Assembly (NCBI RefSeq): GCF_900129995.1
Contig: NZ_FQXO01000013.1
Coordinates: 1 to 53,290, forward strand
Source: Caloranaerobacter azorensis DSM 13643
Lineage (GTDB): Bacteria > Bacillota > Clostridia > Tissierellales > Thermohalobacteraceae
Reading direction: 5' to 3'
Length of the DNA: 53,290 bases
Position 1 is the first letter of the stretch, and every line of letters begins with the position of its first letter. The notes below the pieces were generated by a model. That model ran no database searches. It worked only from the letters and a program-made list of their open reading frames with translations, and was not told where the DNA came from. Both the position numbers and the translations under genes were made by a program. Positions 19,133 to 27,826 of the stretch are shown piece by piece.

Positions 19133-19252
19133 CTGTATTCACTCTCCTTCTTTAATATTCTAAATAAGCATAGAAATAAAATCAAGTTAAATTTATTGAC
19201 AAATTGCATTTTATTAATTACGATAATTAAAGAATATGAAAGTGGTGATGCT

Positions 19253-20164
19253 ATGGATTTCAGACAACTTGAAACTTTTGTTGAAGTTGTTAAATTAAAA
19301 AGCTTTTCTAAAGCGGCTGAAAAACTATATTTGACTCAACCAACAGTTACAAATCATATTCAAAATCTGGAAAATGAATTGGGAACTTTATTATTAAATA
19401 GAACCGAAAGAAAAATAACTCCAACAAAAGCTGGTAATATTTTATATAAATATGCAATCGATATTCTAAATATTAGAGATATGGCCTGCTTTAATTTAGG
19501 TGTATATAGAGGTAAAATAGAAGGGCATTTGGAAATCAGTACTAGTTCAATACCAAAATTATATATTTTACCACAATTAATTAAAAGTTTTTCTGAAAAG
19601 TTTCCTAATGTTACATTTTCAATAAATAATAAAGATTCAAAAGAAGTTGTAAAGAATATACTAGATGGAATAACCGACTTTGGTATAATTGGAGCTAAAT
19701 ATTATTCAAAACATTTGGAATACGTAGAATTAATAGACGACAATATAGTTTTAATTACGCCTAATAATAAAAAATATCCATGGGAAAATAATCAGGAAAT
19801 AAACCCCAAAATATTATTAAATGAAAGGATAATACTTAGAGAATTAGGTTCTGGTACAAGACATATAGTTGAAAAAGCATTAAAAGAAAACGATTACAGC
19901 TTAAATAACTTAAATATTGTAGCCTGTGTCGAAGATAATGAAACTATTAAAAAATTTACAGAATTAGGTATCGGAATTAGTTTTATATCTGAAAAGGCTA
20001 TTGAAAAAGAAATAACAAATGGTACACTAAAGAAATTTAGATTAAAAGGTATAAACTTAACTAGAAAATTTTATTTAATTTATCATAAAAATAGACAATT
20101 ATCTCCTTTAAACCTAACTTTTAAAGAGTTTATTCTCAATTATATTAATAAGCAAAATAGGTAA
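19253..20164 (+). CDS. LysR-family transcriptional regulator
   Basis: 303 residues. The N-terminal winged helix-turn-helix is MDFRQLETFVEVVKLKSFSK then AAEKLYLTQPTVTNHIQNLE; the rest is a periplasmic-binding-like effector domain (EGHLEISTSSIPKLYILPQL, DFGIIGAK). The frame is open from 19196, but the ATG at 19253 is chosen for its GGTGAT site and because it gives the family's usual start. The sequence recalls the branch annotated as selenium-metabolism-associated LysR proteins; no selenium gene is in the window, so this is only a hint. It could control the divergent PAP2 gene or itself. Confidence 0.9.
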   Translation: MDFRQLETFVEVVKLKSFSKAAEKLYLTQPTVTNHIQNLENELGTLLLNRTERKITPTKAGNILYKYAIDILNIRDMACFNLGVYRGKIEGHLEISTSSIPKLYILPQLIKSFSEKFPNVTFSINNKDSKEVVKNILDGITDFGIIGAKYYSKHLEYVELIDDNIVLITPNNKKYPWENNQEINPKILLNERIILRELGSGTRHIVEKALKENDYSLNNLNIVACVEDNETIKKFTELGIGISFISEKAIEKEITNGTLKKFRLKGINLTRKFYLIYHKNRQLSPLNLTFKEFILNYINKQNR

Positions 20165-20216
20165 CAGATACTTATAGCTGGGTATTGGGCATTAGGTTTA
20201 CAAGTAGTCAACAGCT

Positions 20217-20254
20217 AAAAAAGACAGACGACAATTAATGCCGCCTGTCTTTTT
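20217..20254. terminator. Bidirectional terminator between lysR and the M18 peptidase
   Basis: AAAAAAGACAG (20217-20227) pairs with CTGTCTTTTT (20245-20254) and the stem continues with further CG pairs. T-runs are present in both directions, fitting two convergent genes. Confidence 0.7.
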
Positions 20255-21680
20255 ATGCATTAAAGAAAGCTTTATATCCTCTATATGTCATATATACATC
20301 TGATTTACTTACAAGTTCATAAGGAGCATGCATGCTCAATACTGGTACCCCACAATCAACAACTTCCATTCCATAGTTAGCTAGAATATAAGCTATTGTT
20401 CCCCCACCGCCTTGGTCTACTTTACCTAATTCTCCAATTTGCCAAACAACATTGTTTTCATTAAATATCCTTCTAATTTCGCTAATATATTCAGCATTAG
20501 CATCATTACAACCTGCTTTACCTTTCACCCCTGTATATTTAACTAAAGTTATTCCTTTTCCAATAAACGCTGCATTTCTCTTATCTAATACGTCAGGATA
20601 GTTTGGATCAAAAGCTGCACATACATCAGCAGAAAGAACTCTTGAGTTGGCTAAAGCTCTCTTTACCTTTAATTCACTATAACCTTCATCTGTAAGTGCT
20701 ATTAACTCTGATACTACATTTTCAAAAAACATTGAATGCATTCCTGTATTACCATAGCTTCCTACCTCTTCTTTATCCACAAATAAAGCTACAGCCGTTT
20801 TTTGTGGTGTATCAACTTCTAATATTGCCTTAAGCGATGTGTAAGCACAAACTCTATCATCATGTCCATGAGCAGCAATTAGACTTCTATCTATACCAAC
20901 ATCCCTAGCTTTCCCTGCTGGAACTGCTTCTAATTCAGCTGTAGTAAAATCCTCTTCTTTTATACCGTACTTTTCATTTAACAACTTAAGCACATTTAAT
21001 TTAATTTTCTCATTTAATTCTTCATCTCTATATGGAATACTTCCTATTATTATATTTAGACCCTCGCCTGTTATACCTTCACTTAACTTTTTAGTTGCCT
21101 GGTCCTTTGCTAAATGTGGAAGAAGATCTGTAATAAAGAATACAGGATCATTTTCATCTTCACCGATAACTATATTTACTTTCTCACCATTTGATTTAAT
21201 TACAACTCCATGTAAGGCTAAAGGTATAGAAACCCATTGATATTTCCTTATTCCTCCATAATAATGAGTTTTAAGTAGTGCTAACTGACCATCTTCATAG
21301 AAAGGATTTGGTTTTAAATCTATTCTAGGTGCATCTATATGTGAACCTATTATATTCATTCCTTTAGTTAAACACTCTTTACCAATAACAAATAATACTA
21401 CTGCTTTTTCTCTATTAACAGCATAAATTTTCATTCCAGGCTCAATTTTAGTGCCTTTTTCAATAATTTCCTCTAAAGATATGTAGCCATTTTCTCTAGC
21501 TATCCTAACTATTTCTATTGCCGACTCTCTTTCAGTCTTTCCTCTATCCAAAAATTCTTTATATCCCTCAGCAAACTCGAAAACCTTTTCTTCTTCTGTA
21601 GTATCTATAACTTCCCAAATATTATTCCATTTACAAGCCAATTCTTTTTGTAAAACTTTACCTTGTGATTTCTCACTCAT
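20253..21680 (-). CDS. M18-family aminopeptidase
   Basis: 475 residues. It is a cytoplasmic zinc aminopeptidase of the aspartyl-aminopeptidase/aminopeptidase I type. Metal-site motifs are in order: GSHIDAPRIDLKP (His), AAHGHDDRVCAYT (Asp), FVDKEEVGSYG (catalytic and ligand Glu), SADVCAAFDPNYPD and, near the end, VLSMHAPYELVS (His). GGAGGGATAGA precedes the ATG. It is a single-gene unit, bounded upstream by degU and downstream by a shared terminator. Confidence 0.93.
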   Translation of the reverse strand: MSEKSQGKVLQKELACKWNNIWEVIDTTEEEKVFEFAEGYKEFLDRGKTERESAIEIVRIARENGYISLEEIIEKGTKIEPGMKIYAVNREKAVVLFVIGKECLTKGMNIIGSHIDAPRIDLKPNPFYEDGQLALLKTHYYGGIRKYQWVSIPLALHGVVIKSNGEKVNIVIGEDENDPVFFITDLLPHLAKDQATKKLSEGITGEGLNIIIGSIPYRDEELNEKIKLNVLKLLNEKYGIKEEDFTTAELEAVPAGKARDVGIDRSLIAAHGHDDRVCAYTSLKAILEVDTPQKTAVALFVDKEEVGSYGNTGMHSMFFENVVSELIALTDEGYSELKVKRALANSRVLSADVCAAFDPNYPDVLDKRNAAFIGKGITLVKYTGVKGKAGCNDANAEYISEIRRIFNENNVVWQIGELGKVDQGGGGTIAYILANYGMEVVDCGVPVLSMHAPYELVSKSDVYMTYRGYKAFFNA

Positions 21681-21798
21681 TCTATCCCTCCTATTTAGTT
21701 TTAATATATATATAAATATTATCTTACTTTTTATCTATAATTGTCAACAAAATAGATTTCTTTCCTATTATTATTACTAAAAATTAAAATTTTATTTT

Positions 21799-22464
21799 TT
21801 AAAGCTTTTTAATATTATTTTTGTAGGCATATATTGCTGCTTGTATTCTATCATTTACATTTATTTTTCTAAAAATATTCGAGACATGATTTTTAACTGT
21901 CTTCTCACTTATATACAACCGTTCAGCTATTTCTTTATTATTTAATCCCTCTGCAACTAAAGTTAATACTTCATACTCTCTTCTAGTTAACACATCTTTA
22001 ACCGAACTTTTATTACTATCTCCATTTGCAGCCTTGTACTCTTTTGCTAAATATGTAGCAAGACTCGGTTGAATAAATGATTTTCCTTTATAAACATCTC
22101 GTATTGCTTTTATTAAAGTCTCTGAATCAGCATCTTTTAATACATATCCATCCGCACCTATATTTAAAGTTTCATATAGATACTCTCTGTCATCATGAAT
22201 AGTAAGCATTACTATTTTAGAATCTGCTCCCATATCTTTTAATCTTCTTAAAGCCTCTATACCATTCATCGACGGCATGTTTATGTCTAATAATACAACA
22301 TCAGGTTTATATTCAAGAGTCATATGAATTGCTTCTTCACCATTAGATGCTTGTCCTATTACTTTAATATCACTTTCTAATTCTAATATCTGCTTTAACC
22401 CTTGTCTCATTAAAGAATGGTCATCAGCTATAAGTACTGTTATCTGCTTTTTCAATTTAATCAT
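21799..22464 (-). CDS. degU: Response regulator DegU (NarL/LuxR type)
   Basis: About 221 residues. The receiver domain has the acidic pair IADDHSLMRQG, the phosphoacceptor in VVLLDINMPSMNG and the lysine in YVLKDADSE. The C-terminal LuxR helix-turn-helix is LTRREYEVLTLVAEGLNNKE then KTVKNHVSNIFRK. It is paired with DegS, whose stop it overlaps. The start is ambiguous: ATG at 22473, ATG at 22464 (overlap ATGATTAA, chosen) or TTG at 22455, which has GGGAAGG at good spacing. Confidence 0.92.
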   Translation of the reverse strand: MIKLKKQITVLIADDHSLMRQGLKQILELESDIKVIGQASNGEEAIHMTLEYKPDVVLLDINMPSMNGIEALRRLKDMGADSKIVMLTIHDDREYLYETLNIGADGYVLKDADSETLIKAIRDVYKGKSFIQPSLATYLAKEYKAANGDSNKSSVKDVLTRREYEVLTLVAEGLNNKEIAERLYISEKTVKNHVSNIFRKINVNDRIQAAIYAYKNNIKKL

Positions 22465-23620
22465 CCTTCCCATCTATCGGTATTTTAAAAATAATACTAG
22501 TTCCTTTACCTATCGAAGAAATTATTTGAAATTCACCATTAAGCAATTCTACTCTTTCTCTCATTCCTAGAATTCCAAATCCCCCTTCAACTACATTAGT
22601 TTCTTTCAGCTTTTTCTCTACGTTAAACCCAATACCATCGTCTTTTACAACTACAATTATATTCTTCAATGTAGTCTCAATTTTAATTTGGACATTTTTA
22701 GCCTTTGAATGTTTTTTAATGTTATTTAAAGCCTCTTGTATAACTCTAAATAATGTAATTTCAACAATAGATTCCATGCTTTTAAATTGTCCTATTACTA
22801 AAACTTCAACGTTTATACCTGTTTCTTCAGAAAAATTATATCCATATCTCTTTACAGTCGGAATAAACCCTAGATCATCAATCGACATAGGTCTTAAATC
22901 ATATATTATTTTTCTTATATCTTTAAGACTTTCTCTGACTATATTTTTTAAGTTTTTTAGTTCATCTCTAACTTTATTTGCATCGATATCTAAAAGCTTT
23001 TCACATATCTCTGTCTTAATTACAACATTAGCAAGCGACTGTGCCGGCCCATCATGAATATCTCTTGCTACTCTTTGTCGTTCTTCTTCTTGGGCCTTTA
23101 AAATTTTTATTCCTAATAACTGTTTCTTATGCATGTCTTCAATAGTCTCACTTAAATCACTCAAATCACCACTTAAATACTCTAAAGCCACCCCAACTTG
23201 AGTAACTAATTTTTCCGCCTTTTTAAGAACCTTTTCAGCATTAATCAACCTTATTTCTAACTCTCTTCTCTTATTTATAAGGTCTCTTTCCTCCTGTCTC
23301 TTCAACATCAATAGTATCTGCAGATTTTTTGCATTATCGTATGCTTTTTTAATATCTTCCTCTGTATAAAATTTAAAATTTTTACTTATAACCATTAGTT
23401 TTTTTCTACTATTTTTTTCTTCGATTTCTAAAACATCTACCTCTTTCACTAGTCTTGAAACTTTCTCTTTTAATTCCTCTAGCTCTATTCTTATAGACTC
23501 ACATTCTTTTCTAGCACTTTCTGCTATATCAAATATTTCCTCTTTCCCTTTATTGATAGAATCTATAGTCTTCTTTAGAATTTCATTTATGCGATTAATA
23601 TTCACTATATTTTTTTTCAT
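22457..23620 (-). CDS. degS: Sensor histidine kinase DegS
   Basis: 387 residues with no membrane segment, so a cytoplasmic sensor like Bacillus DegS. Residues 1-165 are a long coiled coil. The HisKA_3 dimerisation helix carries the phosphorylated His in EERQRVARDIHDGPAQSLAN (about residue 189), then the ATP-binding domain with the N-box (IQEALNNIKKHSKA), DDGIGFN and GGFGILGMRERVELL. It phosphorylates DegU, encoded directly downstream. GAGGTG lies 7 bases before the ATG, within a 7-bp inverted repeat. Confidence 0.94.
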   Translation of the reverse strand: MKKNIVNINRINEILKKTIDSINKGKEEIFDIAESARKECESIRIELEELKEKVSRLVKEVDVLEIEEKNSRKKLMVISKNFKFYTEEDIKKAYDNAKNLQILLMLKRQEERDLINKRRELEIRLINAEKVLKKAEKLVTQVGVALEYLSGDLSDLSETIEDMHKKQLLGIKILKAQEEERQRVARDIHDGPAQSLANVVIKTEICEKLLDIDANKVRDELKNLKNIVRESLKDIRKIIYDLRPMSIDDLGFIPTVKRYGYNFSEETGINVEVLVIGQFKSMESIVEITLFRVIQEALNNIKKHSKAKNVQIKIETTLKNIIVVVKDDGIGFNVEKKLKETNVVEGGFGILGMRERVELLNGEFQIISSIGKGTSIIFKIPIDGKDD

Positions 23621-23655
23621 AATTACACCTCATATATTTTGCTTCATGTGTAATA
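23621..23655 (-). promoter_or_regulatory. Inverted repeat overlapping the degS ribosome site
   Basis: On the minus strand ATTACAC and GTGTAAT are separated by about 19 bases; the second arm overlaps GAGGTG and ends next to the ATG. Such a stem could mask the ribosome site. The repeat is only 7 bp and may be chance. Confidence 0.3.
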
Positions 23656-23738
23656 TAGTATATTTCTATTCCACTTTACTTATATCCTGCTTTTTCATAC
23701 TTGTAATATATGGTACTTATGAATCATTTTATAAACAC

Positions 23739-23761
23739 AAAAAAAGCCGATAATTATCGGC
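23739..23761 (-). terminator. Rho-independent terminator of the 23.8-24.2 kb gene
   Basis: GCCGATAATTATCGGC (23746-23761) is a perfect palindrome followed on the minus strand by seven T, directly after the stop of the upstream gene. It separates that gene from degS. Confidence 0.85.
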
Positions 23762-23765
23762 AATA

Positions 23766-24239
23766 TTAGCTAATTGACTTAAATTTGTTTAATAAAAATC
23801 TATCATCTACCCTTATCAACTCTATTTCATATTTAAATACTTCTGTTGATTTATCCTCATAATAGTTTATCTCCCATTCAATTTCGGTTTTAAATCTAAT
23901 TCTTTCTAAACTATAATCAATAAGGGATATATTTAATACCCTCAAAGCACTAACATATTCAAGGTCCGTTGGATTTTCTCTTAAATAAGCTAAATTTTTC
24001 AAATCCTCTTTTACCAATACGTCAACTTCTATTTCTTTTAACTTTTTTTCTGCTAAATTTAAATCTAATCCTTCATAAATACATAAGTTCATTATATTCA
24101 TTCTATTTACTAGAATCGTTCTAATCGTTTTTATCACAAAAGCCTCATTTATTATATCATTATAAGTTTGAGCCTGTCCAATACCAAAGAACAAAATAAT
24201 AATCATTAAAATAAACACAACAATCAATTTTCTTTTCAT
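23766..24239 (-). CDS. Small exported or membrane-anchored protein of unknown function
   Basis: 157 residues. An N-terminal KRK and a hydrophobic segment ending GIGQAQT look like a signal peptide, possibly cleaved after AQA/QAQ; no lipobox is present. The remainder is charged alpha/beta with no motif I recognise. The frame is open nine codons further (24266), but the ATG at 24239 directly follows the hydrophobic segment's basic head and has G-rich sequence (GGGGGGATAGGA) upstream. It has its own terminator and probably its own promoter. Confidence 0.7.
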   Translation of the reverse strand: MKRKLIVVFILMIIILFFGIGQAQTYNDIINEAFVIKTIRTILVNRMNIMNLCIYEGLDLNLAEKKLKEIEVDVLVKEDLKNLAYLRENPTDLEYVSALRVLNISLIDYSLERIRFKTEIEWEINYYEDKSTEVFKYEIELIRVDDRFLLNKFKSIS

Positions 24240-24380
24240 TCCTATCCCCCCAACTTTATTATCCATAATTTAAGTATAGAGGAATAGGATTGAAAATTTT
24301 ATCATATATTGACAGCTATAATTTTTTTTCGTAATACATATTACTACATCTTAATATTTATTTCGCCAAAAAATATATAT

Positions 24381-24830
24381 TTACATAGATTCAATCTTTT
24401 TCTTTTCATCTTCTGTCAATATTTTCTCTAAATCAACCAAAATTATCAATCTTTCATCAAGTTTACCAACACCTATAATATATTTACTATCTATTCCCAC
24501 TACAATATCAGGCGCTGGATCTATATCTTTATCATTTAATCTAATAGTTTGAGAGGCTTCATCTACTATAAAACCTATTTGTTTATCTTTTAAGTTTATT
24601 ACAATAATTCTTGTATTATTATCAATATCTTTTTGTTCAATATTAAATCTTTTATGAAGACTTATTATGGGTATAACGTTCCCCCTATAGTTTATTATTC
24701 CTTCAACAAAACTAGGTGCGTTAGGTACTTTAACACTTTTTTGATACGGACCTATTTCTTTAACATTCATAATATCTATACCATATTCCTCATTACCTAT
24801 TTTAAAAATTACATATTGCTTTTCGGCCAT
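24381..24830 (-). CDS. cheW: CheW-like chemotaxis coupling protein
   Basis: 149 residues, the whole of which is one CheW domain (KQYVIFKIGNEEYGIDIMNV, GIINYRGNVIPIISLHKRF, IVINLKDKQIGFIVDEAS). CheW links receptors to the CheA kinase below the membrane. AGGAGG is placed well before the ATG. No cheA, receptor or flagellar gene is near, so it is an isolated copy that may serve a distant array. Confidence 0.92.
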   Translation of the reverse strand: MAEKQYVIFKIGNEEYGIDIMNVKEIGPYQKSVKVPNAPSFVEGIINYRGNVIPIISLHKRFNIEQKDIDNNTRIIVINLKDKQIGFIVDEASQTIRLNDKDIDPAPDIVVGIDSKYIIGVGKLDERLIILVDLEKILTEDEKKKIESM

Positions 24831-24899
24831 TTGAATTACCTCCTATTTTTTATTCATATTCATTTATTCTACATATTTTTCTTTTATCCTCTATTCTTT

Positions 24900-25070
24900 T
24901 TATTCCACAAACTTAATTGATTCTAACTGTCTTTTAAAATTTTCTCTAAAATTTTTAAGGTATTCTTTTCTTAAAACCTGCTGTTCTTCTTTCTCTTCTT
25001 TTGTCAAACCCTCTATTTTAGATTTTCTAGCCAAATAATTTATTCTATCCAATTTTTCTCTTGATAGCAT
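24900..25070 (-). CDS. UPF0291/DUF896 (YnzC-like) small protein
   Basis: 56 residues, too short for usual length cut-offs but clear by sequence: MLSREKLDRINYLARKSKIE then GLTKEEKEEQQVLRKEYLKN and a C-terminal RENFKRQLESIKF. This two-helix family is widespread in Firmicutes; Bacillus YnzC belongs to it, and a link to SOS or general stress has been proposed for some members. A good GAAAGGAG site precedes the ATG. It lies between hutH and cheW, all on the same strand. Confidence 0.9.
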   Translation of the reverse strand: MLSREKLDRINYLARKSKIEGLTKEEKEEQQVLRKEYLKNFRENFKRQLESIKFVE

Positions 25071-25183
25071 TATAACACTCCTTTCAATAAAATAATCTGT
25101 AGTAAAATTTTATAGAAACATATCTCAAACCATTTTAATTCAAACAAGAATAATATAATTTCCTTATGGATTATAAACAAAAA

Positions 25184-25214
25184 TACACATGTAAGTCAAC
25201 GACCTACATGTGCT
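25184..25214 (-). terminator. Terminator downstream of hutH
   Basis: CACATGTA (25186-25193) and TACATGTG (25205-25212) form an 8-bp stem. On the minus strand it follows the hutH stop and leads into TATTTTTG. Confidence 0.7.
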
Positions 25215-25219
25215 TTTTA

Positions 25220-26746
25220 CTACTCCAATTCACCTATATATGATTCTACTTCTCTTAAAATATCGCCTGAACTAATTAATTCAAAACTCTTATTAATATC
25301 TTTATATAAAATTCTATCTTTATCTACATGCGCTATATTTTCCCTAATTTTATTATAAGCCGCTCTTGTGCCTTTTCCTAGTTTCTCACTTCCATTAAAA
25401 TCTATAGCTTGAGATGCCGCTATCATTTCTATTGCCAGTACATTTTGAACATTAAATAATATATCCCTAGCCTTTCTTGCTGCAATAGTACCCATACTAA
25501 CATGATCTTCTTGATTTGCTGAAGAAGGTATTGAATCTACACTTGCAGGATGTGCAAGTACTTTATTTTCAGATACAAGAGAAGCTGCTGTATATTGTGC
25601 TATCATAAATCCAGAATTTAATCCTCCCTTTTCTGCTAAAAATGCTGGTAATCCGCTTAACTGAGGATTTACTAATCGTTCGATTCTTCTCTCCGAAGAA
25701 TTAGCTATTTCGGATAAAGCAATTCCTAAAAAATCCATAGCTAAAGCAATTGGCTGCCCATGAAAATTACCGCCTGAAACTACAAACTCATCATCACTAA
25801 AGATTAAAGGATTATCTGTTGCCGAATTTATTTCTATACTTATCTTTTCTTCAACGTATTTTATAGCATCTTTACTAGCACCATGAATTTGTGGAATGCA
25901 TCTTAAAGTATATGCATCCTGAACTCTTATTTCTCCTTGTCTTGTTATATTCTGGCTATTTTCGCATAATCTCCTGATATTGCTAGCTGTTCTAATCTGA
26001 CCTAAATGAGGTCTGACTTTATGAACTCTTTCATCAAAAGCATCTATTATTCCATTAAGCGCCTCTATTGTCAATGCTGCAGATATATCAGCTATCTTCA
26101 TCAATTGTTTTGCATCATAAACCGCCAAAGCCCCAATAGCTGTCATTATTTGAGTACCATTGATTAATGCTAATCCTTCTTTCGATGTCAGTTCAACTGT
26201 TTGAATTCCAGCTTTATTCATCGCATCTCTTCCACTTAATCTTTCTCCTCTATATATCGCTTCTCCTTCTCCAAGAAGTACTAAAACCATATGTGATAGA
26301 GGTGCTAAATCACCACTTGCCCCCAAAGAGCCTTTCTCTGGTATTATTGGATGTACCCCTTTATTTAACATGTCTATCAGAGTTTGAAGAGTGCTTAATC
26401 TAATTCCAGAATTTCCTTTAGCTAAAGCATTTGCTCTTAAAAGCATTACTGCCCTAACCACTTCTTCACTTAAAGGTTTCCCCACGCCGCATGAGTGACT
26501 CATAATCAAATTTTTTTGCAGTTGTCTTGTTTCTTCTTTCGATATAACCATTTCACTAAACTTTCCAAATCCAGTTGTAATACCATATACAACTTTTTCA
26601 TTTTCAACAAACTTATCTACAAGTTCTCTAGCTTTTTTAACTCTCAAAATTGCATCTTCAGACAATTCTACAATATATCCTTTTCTTGCAACATTTACTA
26701 CATCATTAATTGTTAGACTATTGCCATCTATAATAACTTTCCCCAT
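25220..26746 (-). CDS. hutH: Histidine ammonia-lyase
   Basis: 508 residues. It deaminates L-histidine to urocanate, the first step of histidine breakdown. The active-site cofactor MIO forms from the Ala-Ser-Gly in GSLGASGDLAPLSHM. Other family blocks are YGITTGFG, NGTQIMTA, NFHGQPIALAMD and SSANQEDHVSMG. The start at 26788 is rejected: the ATG at 26746 has TTGGAGGGGG upstream and gives the usual N-terminus. No hutU, hutI or hutG is adjacent, so the rest of the pathway, if present, is elsewhere. Confidence 0.95.
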   Translation of the reverse strand: MGKVIIDGNSLTINDVVNVARKGYIVELSEDAILRVKKARELVDKFVENEKVVYGITTGFGKFSEMVISKEETRQLQKNLIMSHSCGVGKPLSEEVVRAVMLLRANALAKGNSGIRLSTLQTLIDMLNKGVHPIIPEKGSLGASGDLAPLSHMVLVLLGEGEAIYRGERLSGRDAMNKAGIQTVELTSKEGLALINGTQIMTAIGALAVYDAKQLMKIADISAALTIEALNGIIDAFDERVHKVRPHLGQIRTASNIRRLCENSQNITRQGEIRVQDAYTLRCIPQIHGASKDAIKYVEEKISIEINSATDNPLIFSDDEFVVSGGNFHGQPIALAMDFLGIALSEIANSSERRIERLVNPQLSGLPAFLAEKGGLNSGFMIAQYTAASLVSENKVLAHPASVDSIPSSANQEDHVSMGTIAARKARDILFNVQNVLAIEMIAASQAIDFNGSEKLGKGTRAAYNKIRENIAHVDKDRILYKDINKSFELISSGDILREVESYIGELE

Positions 26747-26899
26747 TCTTTTAAACCCCCTCCAAAAAAATTTTACTTTAATTCTCACCCATCTTTTATT
26801 CTTTAATAGCTAACGTTTTCCCTTTAAATAAATTCAAATTTTAAGAAATGTTTAAAATTTCAGTCATTTAGCAGTTTACCGCACTAAATTTTCTAATCT

Positions 26900-27451
26900 T
26901 CAATCTAATCGAAAATTCACTATAGGTGTATATATTCTCTTACCGTCTATTAATTCACTATTCATAAGCGTCAAATTTTTTAATGTAAAACTATATTCTA
27001 AATCTTTTTCTATCAAATCATCTATATAATACTTTCTTGATTCAAATACTACATCTCTTGCCAAAGTTATATGAGGAGTGTATTTTCTTTTTTCTTTTGC
27101 AAAACCATACTTTATCATCTCTTTATCCACTGCAAGTTTCATCTGTTTAACCTTTTCTACTTCGCCTGAAACTCCTAACCACACAACTCTCATCATACCT
27201 TTTCCAGGGAAATAATCTAACTTGTCCAATTTAAGCTTAATTTCAGTAAAATCAGAAGCAATCTTCTCAAGACTTTTATTTATGTCATCAATATAATTCT
27301 TATCTACACTGCCTAAAAATTTCAAAGTTAAATGAAAATTATCAACATATACCCATCTTCCTTTTGAAGAATTGATTTTTACCTTCTTCTGTATTTTCGC
27401 TATTCTTTCCTTTAACTCTTCATCAAATGATAAAGCTATAAATAATCTCAT
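26900..27451 (-). CDS. thpR: RNA 2',3'-cyclic phosphodiesterase (2H family)
   Basis: 183 residues. It has the two HxTx active-site motifs of the 2H phosphoesterases, FHLTLKFLG near residue 43 and THITLAR near residue 126, at the expected spacing. It opens 2',3'-cyclic phosphates on RNA ends; older annotation calls it 2'-5' RNA ligase. AAGGAGG precedes the ATG. It follows a hairpin after the YkuS-type gene. Confidence 0.92.
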   Translation of the reverse strand: MRLFIALSFDEELKERIAKIQKKVKINSSKGRWVYVDNFHLTLKFLGSVDKNYIDDINKSLEKIASDFTEIKLKLDKLDYFPGKGMMRVVWLGVSGEVEKVKQMKLAVDKEMIKYGFAKEKRKYTPHITLARDVVFESRKYYIDDLIEKDLEYSFTLKNLTLMNSELIDGKRIYTPIVNFRLD

Positions 27452-27472
27452 TTTAAAAACCTCCTTAAAATT

Positions 27473-27495
27473 AAAAGCAGCATAAAGCTGCTTTT
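27473..27495 (-). terminator. Hairpin between the YkuS-type gene and thpR
   Basis: AAAAGCAGC (27473-27481) and GCTGCTTTT (27487-27495) form a 9-bp stem with a 5-base loop, overlapping the upstream stop codon; TTTTAATTTT follows on the minus strand. Confidence 0.65.
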
Positions 27496-27742
27496 ATTTA
27501 AGTAATCCTTTTAATTGATCATATACGTCTTGAGGTGATTTCCCAGTTGCATCTATGACAGGTTTCTTAGTCACACTATCATACATTCCCATGAAATTAC
27601 TATCTTGTCCTGAAACTATAACAGCATCATAACTATCCAAGTTATTTTTAGTGTTACTCAAATTTTCTACATCATATCCTCTGCTTGAAAGGAAATCCCT
27701 CATATTCTTCAAACCATCTTCAACTGCAATTTTCTTTTTCAC
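27494..27742 (-). CDS. UPF0180/YkuS-family small protein
   Basis: 82 residues. The sequence matches the YkuS pattern: KIAVEDGLKNMRDFLSSRGY, then DAVIVSGQDSNFMGM and VIDATGKSPQDVYDQL. The fold is a small alpha/beta domain; the role is unknown. The frame opens with a TTG at 27757, but that TTG lies inside the ribosome site; the GTG at 27742, with GGAGGTG before it, is the likely start. Confidence 0.85.
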   Translation of the reverse strand: MKKKIAVEDGLKNMRDFLSSRGYDVENLSNTKNNLDSYDAVIVSGQDSNFMGMYDSVTKKPVIDATGKSPQDVYDQLKGLLK

Positions 27743-27826
27743 AGTATTCACCTCCAAATACTCTCATGTTTATTATGAGTATCTGGATATATATTTATTC
27801 TTTATTTTAATAACTATCTTTTAAGT

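Noticed and set aside
20176-20216. AGCTG/CAGCT inverted repeat after the LysR gene
   Set aside because: Only five base pairs with a 30-base loop; the stronger terminator just downstream explains the region.
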